Source: B3-G11 sp036985855 | GTDB lineage: Bacteria; Actinomycetota; Acidimicrobiia; Spongiisociales; UBA5794 | Length of the DNA stretch: 64,000 nt | Direction: 5' to 3' | Assembly: GCA_036985855.1 (NCBI GenBank) | Contig: BTQL01000005.1 | Location: 16,078-80,077, forward strand | Shown: piece after piece, positions 19,901-28,868 of the stretch | Layout: every line of letters begins with the position of its first letter | Numbering within the stretch: position 1 is the stretch's first letter | Translations under genes and position numbers: made by a program | The notes under the pieces: model-generated | Told to the model about the DNA's origin: nothing | The model's database searches: none | What the model saw: only the letters and a program-made list of their open reading frames with translations

Positions 19901-21321
19901 ACGTCATCGGTCGGTACGCGCGAACGCATGGCCCGTTCACTGTCGAGGAGGCTGCAGAATCCATAGGGTTGGCTCTCCCCACCGTCTCAGAAGTCCTTCG
20001 AAGACTCGAACACGACGGAAAAGTCACGGCGGGCGCGTACCGACCGGGTGGCACAGACCGCGAATGGGTTTCGAGCGAGGTTCTTCGTCGGCTGCAAAGG
20101 CGCACCCTGGCAAGGTTGGCCCAACAAGTTGAAGCAGTCGATCACGATGCGTACGCCCGGTTCCTCCCCGCGTGGCAGGGTGTCGGCGGCGCTCGGACCG
20201 CATCTCTGAGTGATGTCATTCGCCAGCTTGCGGGCGCGGCCGTCCCGGCAAGCGTCCTCGAGTCGGACATCCTCAGCGCACGCCTCGAGAACCCACAACG
20301 CGATCTCGATACGGCACTCGCCACCGGAGACATCGTATGGATCGGTCGCGAGCCGATCGGTACACGGGACGGAAAAGTGGCGATGTACCTCAGGGAGAGC
20401 TTCTCGTTGCTCGCCCGCCCGGCGCAGGACTCGATTCTCGACTCCCCGGTTCACAATGGGATCCTCGAGCACCTCTCACAACACGGTGCATCCTTCTTCC
20501 CCGATCTCTACAGGGCGACCGGAGGAGGGAATCCTGAGGACGTCGTCGATGGCATTTGGGATCTCGTGTGGAGCGGCGTGGTCACCTGTGACTCCATCGG
20601 TGCGCTCAGAGCATTCACCGCGAAACGACGGAGAGCATCCTCCGGCAGGCAGCTTCCCACAACAACACCGCCACATGCCCAAGGACGCTGGTACCTCACC
20701 GAAACGCTCCGCTCGTCGGAGCCGACTCCCGAGGAACGAGCGATCGCGGTCATCAACACGCTCCTGGACCGATACGGGATCGTCACGCGAGATGTCGTCC
20801 TGACGGAGGGCGTTCCGGGTGGATTCACGGGTCTGTACCCCGTACTTTCGCGTCTTGAGGATGTCGGGCAGGTCCGTCGCGGCTACTTCATCGAGGGTCT
20901 TGGTGGTGCCCAATTCGGCACACCGGGAGCCATAGACCGGTTACGGGTATCGGAAGATGCCGACATGACGGTCCTCGCGGCAACGGACCCGGCGAGCCCG
21001 TTCGGTGCAATCATCCCTTGGCCGGACACCGATGGCAGACCCACCCGGAGCGCCGGCGCCAGGGTGGCGGTTGAAGGAGGGACGATCGTCGCGTGGATGG
21101 ATCGATCGGGCAGAAGTGTCAGCGTGTTCTCGTCCGATGCCGTTCGAAACGCTGTAGCCATCGAAGCACTCGCACGAGCACATGGAAGAGCTTCCGTGGA
21201 ACGGATCAACACCATGTCGGTCCACGATCATGACATCGCTGCCGCCCTGGTTGAGCGAGGTTTCGCCTCGGGATACAAGGGGTATACCCTGCCGCGTGCA
21301 GGACGTACGAGTCGGAGATGA
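16954..21321 (+). CDS. lhr: Lhr-type ATP-dependent helicase
   Basis: 1455 residues, close to the length of mycobacterial and E. coli Lhr. Superfamily 2 motifs in order: Walker A APTGSGKT ending at residue 50, YVSPLKALAYDV, TPESLY, DEIH near 165, SATQRP near 208, and the RVGRAGHQ motif VI. The remaining thousand residues contain the Lhr-specific winged-helix and C-terminal region. Lhr is a 3'-5' DNA helicase linked to repair. A GTG start at 16954 is supported by a TAGCCT -10-like box ending 6 bases upstream. The stop overlaps the next gene by 4 bases. Confidence 0.95.
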   Translation: MSGLELFTPATASWFSAVFDEPTPAQTQGWQSIVSGNHTLIHAPTGSGKTLAAFLWALDRLATDPQPPNLQRCRILYVSPLKALAYDVDRNLRAPLTGIAVEARKLGLDPPSLSVAMRTGDTPQSERQAMLRNPPDLLITTPESLYLMLTSRAREILASVDTVIIDEIHAVAGTKRGSHLALSLERLSVLTESPPQRIGLSATQRPLETLAQFLGGGVSLDDTWEPRPVTIVDTPADKMLDIEIVVPVSDMTRPETDAPDQDDPRRRSIWPAVYPRLLQLLNDHTSTIFFVNSRGLAERLAAELNRLADSEVVQAHHGSVSREKRLDIEDRLKRGELKGVVATGTLELGIDMASVDLVVLVESPSSVARGLQRVGRAGHQVGAPSVAKVFPKHRGDLLETTVVVDRMYSGDIESTSIPQNPIDVLAQQIVAMAATGDLDVDAAFALVTGAYPFNRLTRQTFESVLDMLSGRYPSDDFAELRPRIVWDRMAGIITARSNAKLLAVTNPGTIPDRGLYTVHLPDGGRVGELDEEMVYESRPGDTFVLGSTTWRIDEITHDRVIVTPSPGAPSARMPFWHGDAPGRPLELGRAVGAFTREIGSLTTKEASSRLVDKYRLDPWAADNLASYLAEEKAATGHLPTDRTIVVQRFKDEIGDWRIVLLSPFGGRVHAPWALAVRNRFRTETGVPVDTIWSDDGILFRFPDADAPPDTNLVYVDPNDVEELLIAEVSDSALFTSKFREAAARALLLPRRRPGSRTPLWLQRRKAANLLEVTRKYGSFPIMLETYREVMQDYFDLPALREVLADIQKRTTRVVDTDTNGPSPFASSLMFDFIASFMYEYDAPIAERRAAALALDRNLLADLLGEPEIRDLLDADAIASVEADLQHLSDDRKVRSRDAMSDMLRDIGPLTLGEAAVRTEVPDDAATWLGDLAQSGRALLLSVNGVERFIAVEDIARLRDTIGVQPPPGIATDFLEPVPDPLGDVIGRYARTHGPFTVEEAAESIGLALPTVSEVLRRLEHDGKVTAGAYRPGGTDREWVSSEVLRRLQRRTLARLAQQVEAVDHDAYARFLPAWQGVGGARTASLSDVIRQLAGAAVPASVLESDILSARLENPQRDLDTALATGDIVWIGREPIGTRDGKVAMYLRESFSLLARPAQDSILDSPVHNGILEHLSQHGASFFPDLYRATGGGNPEDVVDGIWDLVWSGVVTCDSIGALRAFTAKRRRASSGRQLPTTTPPHAQGRWYLTETLRSSEPTPEERAIAVINTLLDRYGIVTRDVVLTEGVPGGFTGLYPVLSRLEDVGQVRRGYFIEGLGGAQFGTPGAIDRLRVSEDADMTVLAATDPASPFGAIIPWPDTDGRPTRSAGARVAVEGGTIVAWMDRSGRSVSVFSSDAVRNAVAIEALARAHGRASVERINTMSVHDHDIAAALVERGFASGYKGYTLPRAGRTSRR

Positions 21322-21731
21322 CAGTGCCAACGACCATCGACGAGATCCTGAAACAGATCCAGGCGATCACGTCGAGTATCGAGACAATCGAAAGCGACGG
21401 TCTGCGACGTCTCGAACTCGTTCAACAGCGTGACCAGCTACGTGCCGACGCCAGAGTCCTTGCGAACGCGATGAGGCATCCCCGCTCGGTCGAAACCGAA
21501 ATCGCGATGCTCGAGGCACGTCTTGAGGGAATCGACGACATGTTCGTCACAAAGGGACACGCCGAGAAGTATCTCACGAAAGGGTTCTCCGATCCCGGTG
21601 CGTACAGCGCAGCGATCAACCGCAAGATTGCACAGGACCACGCCGAAGAGATCAGGGAGATCAACGACCGACTTGCCGAGCTCAGAGCGATACCACGTCC
21701 TCAGGATGATGACCGACACAACGATGAATGA
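21318..21731 (+). CDS. Coiled-coil hypothetical protein
   Basis: 137 residues, strongly charged and predicted helical throughout, with heptad-like patterns in residues 5-75 and 105-127. No family recognised. The ATG overlaps the lhr stop, and its own stop overlaps a possible ATG of the next frame, both as ATGA, so it is probably co-translated with lhr and may work with it, though nothing in the sequence proves this. Confidence 0.75.
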   Translation: MTVPTTIDEILKQIQAITSSIETIESDGLRRLELVQQRDQLRADARVLANAMRHPRSVETEIAMLEARLEGIDDMFVTKGHAEKYLTKGFSDPGAYSAAINRKIAQDHAEEIREINDRLAELRAIPRPQDDDRHNDE

Positions 21732-21823
21732 CCACAGGCTCTCGGTCCTCACGAGTGGCAGGGAAACAGGGAACATCCGACGTTACTGCACACGAACTCC
21801 AGATCCGACCTAAGCTGAAGTGG

Positions 21824-22357
21824 ATGCACGTACTCGTTGCAACAGCCGGAGCCCTTTCGCCTGAACCTGTGGTCGAGTTCGCCAGGCACCTCATCGGAGG
21901 AACCGGGTTTGTCACCGTCACCACCGTGGTCGAGGTGCCGAGGTCCTTCCTCGAGGAATTGGGGGCCGACGACTGGCATCCGCTCCATGATTCGAACCCG
22001 GGACAGACGACAGAGCACCTTGTCGACTCGTATCTGGCCGAGCGCGGGCATCGCATCACCGACCCTGTCCGTCTGGCGCTCGAAGGTGCACGGATCCCGT
22101 GCGACGTTCGCGTCTTGGAGGGGGCCGATCCTGCAGCAGCCATCTCAAAGGCAGCCGACGAACTCGGCGCAGACGTTGTGATTCTCGGCGCTACGAAGCA
22201 GATCTTCGACCGCGACGCATGGGAGAGTGTTTCTGCACGGGTGATGATCGAATCCGGGCGACCGATCCTCGTCGTTCCTGAATCCCGGAAAGCTGTCCGG
22301 GAGGACGCGGATCTCGACGCTTACCTGCCGGAGACCGAACCAAGAGTACCGGCGTAG
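21824..22357 (+). CDS. Universal stress protein family
   Basis: 177 residues from MHVLVATAG. The UspA-type alpha/beta fold is visible: an N-terminal hydrophobic strand, GADVVILGATK near residue 115, and ARVMIESGRPILVVPE at the end, a variant of the family's ATP-binding loop and last strand. An in-frame ATG at 21728 would add 32 residues with no family resemblance and would overlap the previous stop. I prefer 21824 because a TAAGCT -10-like box ends 7 bases before it. Function beyond nucleotide or stress signalling is unknown. Confidence 0.75.
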   Translation: MHVLVATAGALSPEPVVEFARHLIGGTGFVTVTTVVEVPRSFLEELGADDWHPLHDSNPGQTTEHLVDSYLAERGHRITDPVRLALEGARIPCDVRVLEGADPAAAISKAADELGADVVILGATKQIFDRDAWESVSARVMIESGRPILVVPESRKAVREDADLDAYLPETEPRVPA

Positions 22358-22403
22358 ACTCGCAGCCCGAGAGTCACCGAACCTCCACGTTCGAGATTTG
22401 TCG

Positions 22404-22976
22404 TCAACCATTCCTCGTCAGCGGTCTTGTACAACCGAGATCCAAACCATGTCCTTCAGCCCGAACAGCAGCCTCGAGTGACATGCATGTCTTTGCCAAT
22501 CGGTACTGGCCATCCTGCAGGCCCGAGCCTGCGATCGCAGCCTCGATGCCATCGAGCTGGAAAGCAGATTCAACCGACGCCCGCGTTTCCGGCATGCCGC
22601 GTTGCACCACTTGAACCGCCGTCACATAGTCATCGTGAACCTGCACGAGAGACTCAGGCGGAGCGATCTGCGACAGCTGCTCGATGTACCGACCCATCGC
22701 ATCTTCGAGCAAGGCGAGATATAGCACCATCTCGCGCTTCGTGACATCGATTGCGGCAGCGACGGGATCCTCGACATCCGTCTCGACGATCAAGGCGACC
22801 TCTTGTTCGACGGTCGACTGGAACGCTACAGATAGAGCTTGAGATCGCTCGATGTAGTCGTCTGTTGCCCGCTCGATCACCTCCGCGTACGCCGACGGAG
22901 ACAGGGCTGGCCCGGAGCATGCGGAGACAACGATCCCAACCGCTGCGATCACTGCGGCAGGGCGCCGAAGCTTCAT
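22404..22976 (-). CDS. Hypothetical lipoprotein
   Basis: 190 residues. A lipoprotein signal peptide runs to the lipobox VVSAC with Cys at residue 20, so the protein should be anchored on the outer face of the membrane. The mature part is helical and acidic, with no family recognised. Its start overlaps the stop of the upstream ABC exporter gene by 4 bases, so they are probably one transcript. Confidence 0.8.
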   Translation of the reverse strand: MKLRRPAAVIAAVGIVVSACSGPALSPSAYAEVIERATDDYIERSQALSVAFQSTVEQEVALIVETDVEDPVAAAIDVTKREMVLYLALLEDAMGRYIEQLSQIAPPESLVQVHDDYVTAVQVVQRGMPETRASVESAFQLDGIEAAIAGSGLQDGQYRLAKTCMSLEAAVRAEGHGLDLGCTRPLTRNG

Positions 22977-24862
22977 GACACCGGAGAGGCCCGAAACTGG
23001 GTCTCGAACAGCATTGAATACAGGCCGGACTGAGAGAGCAGTTCAGCGTGTGTCCCGACCTCTTGCACCTGACCATTGTCGATCACGACGATCTTGTCTG
23101 CGTTGAGCACGGTGGACAGCCTATGCGCGATCACCAACGACGTGCGATTCTCCATGATCCGTTCCAACGCCTGCTGCACAAGTGCCTCCGACCTCGCGTC
23201 CAGGTGCGAAGTGGCCTCGTCGAGTATCAAGACAGACGGATTCTTGAGAATCACCCTCGCTATGGCGATCCGCTGTTTCTCGCCTCCCGACAACCGGTAC
23301 CCCCTCTCCCCCACCCGCGTAGCCATTCCTTCGGGAAGCGAATCGATGAATTCGGCGATATTCGCAGCCTCGGCAGCAGCCCTGAGCTCGTGGAGAGCGG
23401 CCTCGGGTTTTGCGTACCGAAGGTTGGCCTCGATCGTGTCGTGGAACAGGTAGGTCTCCTGGGTGACGACGCCAACTGCGTGGGCAAGTGCGGACGTCGG
23501 GATCTCTCTCACATCGATGCCATCGATGAGCACGCGACCCCTGGATGTGTCATAGAGCCGGGGAACCAGATAGGTGGACGTCGTCTTGCCCGCACCGGAA
23601 GGGCCAACGAGAGCAACCATCTCACCCGGCTCAACAGTGAACGACACTGCCCGAAGCGCCCACCCACCCGGTTGGCGCTGTTCGCCGCCTTCTGTCTGGC
23701 CGGTGTCTCCCCATCCGAACCGACGAACGGACTCGAGGCCGGACACCGACCCATCGTCATAGGTGAACCACACATCGTCGAACTCGACCCGGCCCTCGAT
23801 ATCGCTCACGTCGGCAGGGTTTTGCGATTCACGCACATCGATCGGCATGTCGAGCAACTCGAACACCCGCTCGAAGGAGACGAGCGATGTTGTGAATTCC
23901 ACCCGTGCGTTCGCAAGGGCCGACATCGGTCCGTACAAAGAGCCGAGATAGGCGCTGAGGGCGACGATCGTTCCGATAGTGAGCGATCCGTTGATGACGA
24001 ACACTGCGCCGAGCCAGAACGTCACGGCAGTCCCGAGAGCGGACACGAGTCCAAGCGCCATGAAGAACCAACGACCGATCGTGGCCTGGGTGACGCCGAG
24101 GTCACGAACTTCGGATGCATACACAGCGAAACGATCGTTCTCGAAGTCGGACCTTCCGAAGAGCTTGACAAGCAGCGCACCCGAAACGGAGAGTGTCTCC
24201 TGCATGACCGAGTTCATCTCAGCGTTCGCCGCCATCTGTTGTCTACGAACATCTCGTAAGCGTTTCCCGACTTTCCGCGACGCGAGGATGAACAAGGGAA
24301 GAATCGACACTGCCAGCAAGGTGAGACGCCATTCGAGCCTGGTCATGATGAAAATCGTCGCGACGACTGTGACAACATTCGCAACGAGGGAAACGAAGGT
24401 CGACGTAACGGCCTGTTGAGCACCGATGACGTCCGAGTTGAGTCGCGACATCAGCTCGCCGGTTTTGGTGTTCGTGAAGAAGCCCAGCGACATCCGCTGG
24501 AGATGGTCGAAGAGCTGACGCCGGAGATCGTAGATGATGCCTTCCCCCATCTTCGCTGTCGCTCGACGCTGGACGACCCCGATGACCCCGTTGATGAGCG
24601 GTACGGCAACCATGCCGAGGCCGAGGAACGTGACAAGGCGAAGATCGCTATCAGGGATCGCGGTGTCGATGAGGCTGCGTATCAGCAGAGGTGGTACGAG
24701 GGTGAGGAACGAGATCACAACGATGGTGACCAGCACCACAGCGACATGGACCTTGTACGGCTTTGCGTAGGTGAGAACACGATGGATCAGCGCGCGATCG
24801 ATCTCCGGCGCCGACTGGCTCTCGTCATGGCGCATGAACGCGCCCCAGGAAGATCCGTGCAT
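22973..24862 (-). CDS. ABC transporter, fused permease and ATPase (exporter type)
   Basis: 629 residues: six-helix transmembrane domain (about residues 30-310) followed by the ATPase with GPSGAGKTT, the signature LSGGEKQR and Walker B/D-loop DEATSHLD. This is a type IV exporter half-transporter, working as a dimer. A loop of about 30 residues rich in Gly and Gln sits just before the ATPase core. I start it at ATG 24862 because MHGSSWGAFMRHDE resembles the N-termini of related exporters; in-frame ATGs at 24904 and 24835 are alternatives. Substrate unknown. Confidence 0.9.
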   Translation of the reverse strand: MHGSSWGAFMRHDESQSAPEIDRALIHRVLTYAKPYKVHVAVVLVTIVVISFLTLVPPLLIRSLIDTAIPDSDLRLVTFLGLGMVAVPLINGVIGVVQRRATAKMGEGIIYDLRRQLFDHLQRMSLGFFTNTKTGELMSRLNSDVIGAQQAVTSTFVSLVANVVTVVATIFIMTRLEWRLTLLAVSILPLFILASRKVGKRLRDVRRQQMAANAEMNSVMQETLSVSGALLVKLFGRSDFENDRFAVYASEVRDLGVTQATIGRWFFMALGLVSALGTAVTFWLGAVFVINGSLTIGTIVALSAYLGSLYGPMSALANARVEFTTSLVSFERVFELLDMPIDVRESQNPADVSDIEGRVEFDDVWFTYDDGSVSGLESVRRFGWGDTGQTEGGEQRQPGGWALRAVSFTVEPGEMVALVGPSGAGKTTSTYLVPRLYDTSRGRVLIDGIDVREIPTSALAHAVGVVTQETYLFHDTIEANLRYAKPEAALHELRAAAEAANIAEFIDSLPEGMATRVGERGYRLSGGEKQRIAIARVILKNPSVLILDEATSHLDARSEALVQQALERIMENRTSLVIAHRLSTVLNADKIVVIDNGQVQEVGTHAELLSQSGLYSMLFETQFRASPVS

Positions 24863-24953
24863 CGCGCAACGGTAATGACACGACGGTGGACGACGGACGG
24901 TCAACCGTGAGTGCGGCGACGGCCGAGCGAACGGCTCACGGGTCTCTGTCAGC

Positions 24954-25631
24954 CTACGGAAGCATTCCCGCGAGCGGCGCAGCCGAGTTGGCTACATCGA
25001 CGCAGAGCTCCTCAGAGATATCAGATCGACAAAACAGCTCGTATCTGTGCCCTGCCTCTGTCCACCCGAGACTTATGCCATCCGGCACGATGATCGGAAC
25101 GATCTCGGCCCGTTCCGGAAGCAGGTCTGCAGCCGCCTTTCCGACGCGGAGCACGCCGAGTCTTGCCGCGTCTGACTGATACGGGTCCGTCGTCCATAGG
25201 CCGAACGCAGCCATCGTATCCGGGTCGAGCACACCCGTTGTCTCGTCATAGACGAGCTGACTCGTGATCCATCGCACCGTTTCAGGTACAAGATCAGGGA
25301 ACATGATCCCCGGCAACGCGATCGAGATCTCAGATCTCGATGACTGTACGAATCTGCTGTTGAGCTCGCGCTGCCACACTCCCAGGATGACCTGGTCTGA
25401 CGTACCGGTCATCTGGTTGGGGAGATCGTCGTTGAACCACTGCACATCGGGTGCACGGATGAGCCCTTCGTCCCCGGTACCGGCGACGATTGGCACGACG
25501 ACCGTGGTTGTCGCTGCGTCACCCTGGACGTAGTCACGCGTGCGATCGCCGACACCATCGAGAAGGCCGGCCTCTCCGCAGGCGGCGAGCACGGTCGAAA
25601 GCGCGAGCACAGCAAACACGATGCGTTTCAT
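24954..25631 (-). CDS. Hypothetical lipoprotein
   Basis: 225 residues. Signal peptide with lipobox LAAC, Cys at residue 18, so a surface-exposed lipoprotein. The mature region has no recognised family; it contains four cysteines or fewer, including a pair near the C-terminus (ELFCRSD and EELCVD) that could form a disulfide. ATG 25631 is chosen over an in-frame upstream one because it begins the signal peptide. It is divergent from the lipoate-ligase-like gene and lies upstream of the ABC exporter. Confidence 0.78.
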   Translation of the reverse strand: MKRIVFAVLALSTVLAACGEAGLLDGVGDRTRDYVQGDAATTTVVVPIVAGTGDEGLIRAPDVQWFNDDLPNQMTGTSDQVILGVWQRELNSRFVQSSRSEISIALPGIMFPDLVPETVRWITSQLVYDETTGVLDPDTMAAFGLWTTDPYQSDAARLGVLRVGKAAADLLPERAEIVPIIVPDGISLGWTEAGHRYELFCRSDISEELCVDVANSAAPLAGMLP

Positions 25632-25702
25632 CTGTCGAAGGATGGCACGGTTCTTCAATAACTGGCACAACCTCGAGCGATGGCTCACTAGCCTCGGCTC
25701 TC

Positions 25703-26464
25703 ATGGAAGGCACTCCCCTCTCCATCGTCAAGGGTCACCTCACTGCAGATGCCCCACTCGATACAGCAATTTCTCGTGCGATTCTCCAGCGGGTGTCCGA
25801 CGGTGACCTGGCGGAGACGCTGCAGATCGGGCGCCCCCACAAAGTTGTGGCATTCGGAAAACACGACGCAATCACAAGGGGATTCGACAGGGCCGTCCAA
25901 ATCGCCCTGGACCTTGGCTTCGACCCAACGACCCGGATAGCCGGAGGCAGAGCGGTCGTCTTCCACAAGCACGTGATCCGGTTCGCGTGGACGGTTCCCT
26001 CTCCCGACCCTGTTCGCGACATGCACTCCAGATTCGAACTCGTCGCCGCCAGAATGGTCGATACCCTCGCGTACTTCGACATCGGTGCGGCCGTTGGCCA
26101 ACTCGAACTCGAATACTGCCCAGGCAGGTACAGTGTTTCGATTCCCGGCGCGGGAAAGGTGATGGGATCCGGTCAACGTCTGGCGCGTCGAGCCGCCCAG
26201 ATAGCAGGCATGATCGTCGTCAGGGATGCTGCTTCGATCAATGCCGTGCTCGAACCGGTGTACGAGGCACTCGGACTCGCGATGGATCCGAACATCACTG
26301 CGAGCATCTCGGATGTCAAAGAGCTGGACACGGAGGCTGTCATGGACCGATTCTGTCACCTCTTTGTCGGCGACCGCGAAAGGATCGATGCCGATATCGA
26401 TGACGACACATATTCACGAGCACGCGGGTTTCGGAATGATCAAGATCCGCGAATACTTGCGTGA
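25703..26464 (+). CDS. Lipoate/biotin ligase-family (LplA/BPL fold) protein
   Basis: 253 residues with the biotin/lipoate A/B ligase fold: RIAGGRAVVFHKHVIRFAW near residue 67 corresponds to the family's glycine-rich nucleotide loop, and VSIPGAGKVMGSGQRLARRAAQ near 145 contains the likely lipoyl-AMP lysine. Such proteins attach or transfer lipoyl or octanoyl groups, but this branch could have another acyl substrate. ATG 25703 is preceded by a TAGCCT -10-like box 8 bases upstream; the longer open frame upstream is antisense to the lipoprotein gene. Confidence 0.8.
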   Translation: MEGTPLSIVKGHLTADAPLDTAISRAILQRVSDGDLAETLQIGRPHKVVAFGKHDAITRGFDRAVQIALDLGFDPTTRIAGGRAVVFHKHVIRFAWTVPSPDPVRDMHSRFELVAARMVDTLAYFDIGAAVGQLELEYCPGRYSVSIPGAGKVMGSGQRLARRAAQIAGMIVVRDAASINAVLEPVYEALGLAMDPNITASISDVKELDTEAVMDRFCHLFVGDRERIDADIDDDTYSRARGFRNDQDPRILA

Positions 26465-26491
26465 GAACGCGAAACCATCAAGACTCGCCCC

Positions 26492-27631
26492 ATGCACATT
26501 CTCGTGATCAATGGACCGAATCTGAACCTGCTCGGAACCAGAGAGCCCGAGCTCTACGGAACCGAAACCCTCGCCGACCTCGAAGCACAGTGGCACCAGA
26601 GAGCCAGGCGCCACGGTGCAACCATCGAGGCATTCCAATCGAACCACGAGGGAGCCATCATCGACACCATAGGAGACGGCAACGGTCGGTTCGATGGACT
26701 GGTCATCAACGCCGGCGCCCTGTCACACTACTCCTATGCGATCACCGATGCAGTCGAGGCGGTCGGCATGCCAACCGTTGAGGTTCATATCTCCAATATC
26801 TACGAGCGCGAAGTCTGGCGGCATACATCCGTTCTCACAGACGTGTGCGATCTCGACATCGTTGGGCGAGGCGTCGAGGGATACCTGCATGCCATTGATC
26901 ATCTCGTTGCGATGCAGTCGCATCCTCCGGTCACAGCCCAGTACGGCGATGCGCCTGACACGGTTCTCGATCTCAGAACCCCCACGGGCCCGGGGCCTCA
27001 TCCAGTCGTCCTCCTCATTCATGGCGGATTCTGGCGGGACATCTGGAAGCGAGATCTGATGGATCCCATGGCCGTCGCTCTCACCGACTCGGGGTGGGCG
27101 ACAACGAACATCGAGTACCGGCGCGGCGGAGGATCATATACCGCCGCATCGTACGATCTCAGGCAAGCTGTTCAATGGGTCAAGGACCATGCCGCGGATC
27201 ACGGACTCGATACCGATCGAATCGTCGTTGTGGGCCACTCAGCCGGCGGGTACCTCGCTCTCCGTCTCGCTCACGACAACCCGGGTATTGCGGGGGTAGT
27301 TTCCCTTGCCGCTGTTTCCGACCTCGCTGCAATGGCTGAGTCACAGTCTGACGATGACCCCGTGGTCGCGTTTCTCGGAGCATCCCGCGACGAGGCTCCG
27401 CGCCTTTGGGCCCAGGCAGAACTCTCCGGGGACCCTTCGGTTCCCGTACATCTCATACACGGGGTCGACGACGAAACCGTTGATCCCGCACAGACAGAGA
27501 GTTACACCCGGCTGAGGGGCGGATCCACGGAAGCGACCATGGTCGCCCGCTGCGGGCACATGGAGCTGATCGATCCAACGTCAGAGGCATGGCCCTCAGT
27601 GGTCGCCGCTCTTGGTGTCTTCAGCTCTTAG
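26492..27631 (+). CDS. aroQ: Fusion: type II 3-dehydroquinate dehydratase + alpha/beta hydrolase
   Basis: 379 residues in one uninterrupted frame. Residues 1-145 are a complete type II dehydroquinase (shikimate pathway): NGPNLNLLGTREPELYG with the catalytic Tyr22, INAGALSHYS near 72, and VEVHISN with the catalytic His at about 99, then RHTS. After only a few linking residues an alpha/beta hydrolase begins, with the oxyanion motif HGGFWR near 177, the nucleophile motif GHSAGG (Ser about 250), and Asp/His candidates in HGVDDE and CGHME. The HGGxW pattern resembles kynurenine formamidase-like and esterase families. The hydrolase substrate is unknown. The last 11 bases overlap the convergent aminotransferase gene. 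Confidence 0.9.
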   Translation: MHILVINGPNLNLLGTREPELYGTETLADLEAQWHQRARRHGATIEAFQSNHEGAIIDTIGDGNGRFDGLVINAGALSHYSYAITDAVEAVGMPTVEVHISNIYEREVWRHTSVLTDVCDLDIVGRGVEGYLHAIDHLVAMQSHPPVTAQYGDAPDTVLDLRTPTGPGPHPVVLLIHGGFWRDIWKRDLMDPMAVALTDSGWATTNIEYRRGGGSYTAASYDLRQAVQWVKDHAADHGLDTDRIVVVGHSAGGYLALRLAHDNPGIAGVVSLAAVSDLAAMAESQSDDDPVVAFLGASRDEAPRLWAQAELSGDPSVPVHLIHGVDDETVDPAQTESYTRLRGGSTEATMVARCGHMELIDPTSEAWPSVVAALGVFSS

Positions 27632-28826
27632 CAACGAGAGCAGTCATGCGCTCGAGGCCCTCGATGAGATCGGCGTCTGAAAGCGCGAAAGACAGCCTGG
27701 CATATCCCGGCGCTCCGAAGGCCTCCCCCGGCACGACGGCCACGTTCACCTCTTCGAGCAGCAGATCTGCAAGCTCCAGTGTCGTCGAAGCCGTCCGTCC
27801 GCCGAGCGGACGGTTGAGAAGCCCTTCCACGTTGGGGAACGCATAAAAGGCGCCCTCGGGCGTGGTACACGTGACACCGTCCATCGATCGCAGAGTCTCC
27901 AGCATCGACAGCCGGCGCCTGTCGAACGCTGCACGCATCTTGTCGACCGATTCGAGGGATCCGGTGACCGCCTTGAGTGCCGCGGCCTGTGCAACATTGT
28001 TCACATTCGACGAGAGATGCGACTGGATGCGGGTCGCCGCTGCGGCGACCTCAGGGGGACCGATCATCCACCCGACCCGCCAGCCGGTCATCGCATAGGT
28101 TTTTGAGACACCGTTCACAACAACGCATCGATCTGCCATCTCAGGCACCACAACAGGCATCGAGTGGAATTCCGCATCGCCGTACACGAGATGTTCATAT
28201 ATCTCATCGGTCATCACCCAGATCCCGCGTGCCGCTGCCCACTCACCGACTGCTCTGATCTGGTCCCGGGTGTACACGGCACCGGTCGGATTGGACGGAC
28301 TCACGAATATCAGCAATTTCGTTCGGTCGGTTGCTGCAACCTCGAGCTGCTGAACGGTGACGGTGAAGTTCGAAGACTCGTCCGATGGAACGATGACGGG
28401 CACCCCTCCGGCAAGGGTGACCGCCTCAGGGTATGTCACCCAATACGGGGAAGGGAGCAGCACCTCATCGCCGGGGTCGATAAGCACCTGACAGGTTTCG
28501 TAGACAGCCTGCTTTCCGCCGTTTGTCACCACGACCTGGGACGCATCCACGGTGTACCCCGAGTCGCGCTTTGTCTTCACCGCTACGGCCTCACGAAGGG
28601 CCGGCTGACCTGCAGCCGGTGAGTATTGATGCGATTTCGGATCTCTGGCTGCTCGAATTGCTGCTTCAACGACCCATTCAGGAGTCGGGAAATCAGGCTC
28701 ACCTGCTCCATAACCGATAACCGGCTTGCCTTCAGCGCGCAGCGCCTTGGCCTTGGCGGTGATCGCAAGGGTCGCTGACGGGTGCACGGCAAGGGCCCGT
28801 TTCGAGATCGATTCACCGTTCGTCAT
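27621..28826 (-). CDS. Class I aminotransferase, aspartate aminotransferase-like
   Basis: 401 residues, fold type I PLP enzyme. GAGEPDFPTP near residue 45, the SPSNPTGAVY segment, and SKTYAMTGWRVGW holding the PLP lysine are typical of subgroup I-gamma aspartate/prephenate aminotransferases. Glutamate-oxaloacetate exchange is the likely reaction; prephenate use is possible. ATG 28826 begins MTNGESISKR, the natural start; an extended upstream frame would run over the serC promoter. Divergent from serC by 42 bases. Confidence 0.9.
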   Translation of the reverse strand: MTNGESISKRALAVHPSATLAITAKAKALRAEGKPVIGYGAGEPDFPTPEWVVEAAIRAARDPKSHQYSPAAGQPALREAVAVKTKRDSGYTVDASQVVVTNGGKQAVYETCQVLIDPGDEVLLPSPYWVTYPEAVTLAGGVPVIVPSDESSNFTVTVQQLEVAATDRTKLLIFVSPSNPTGAVYTRDQIRAVGEWAAARGIWVMTDEIYEHLVYGDAEFHSMPVVVPEMADRCVVVNGVSKTYAMTGWRVGWMIGPPEVAAAATRIQSHLSSNVNNVAQAAALKAVTGSLESVDKMRAAFDRRRLSMLETLRSMDGVTCTTPEGAFYAFPNVEGLLNRPLGGRTASTTLELADLLLEEVNVAVVPGEAFGAPGYARLSFALSDADLIEGLERMTALVAKS

Positions 28827-28868
28827 AAGGTCTACTCTCAAACTGTCGACTAGAGGTGCACGATAGCC

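Noticed and set aside
23048..24259. 403-codon plus-strand frame
   Set aside because: Antisense to the ABC exporter with intact ATPase motifs.
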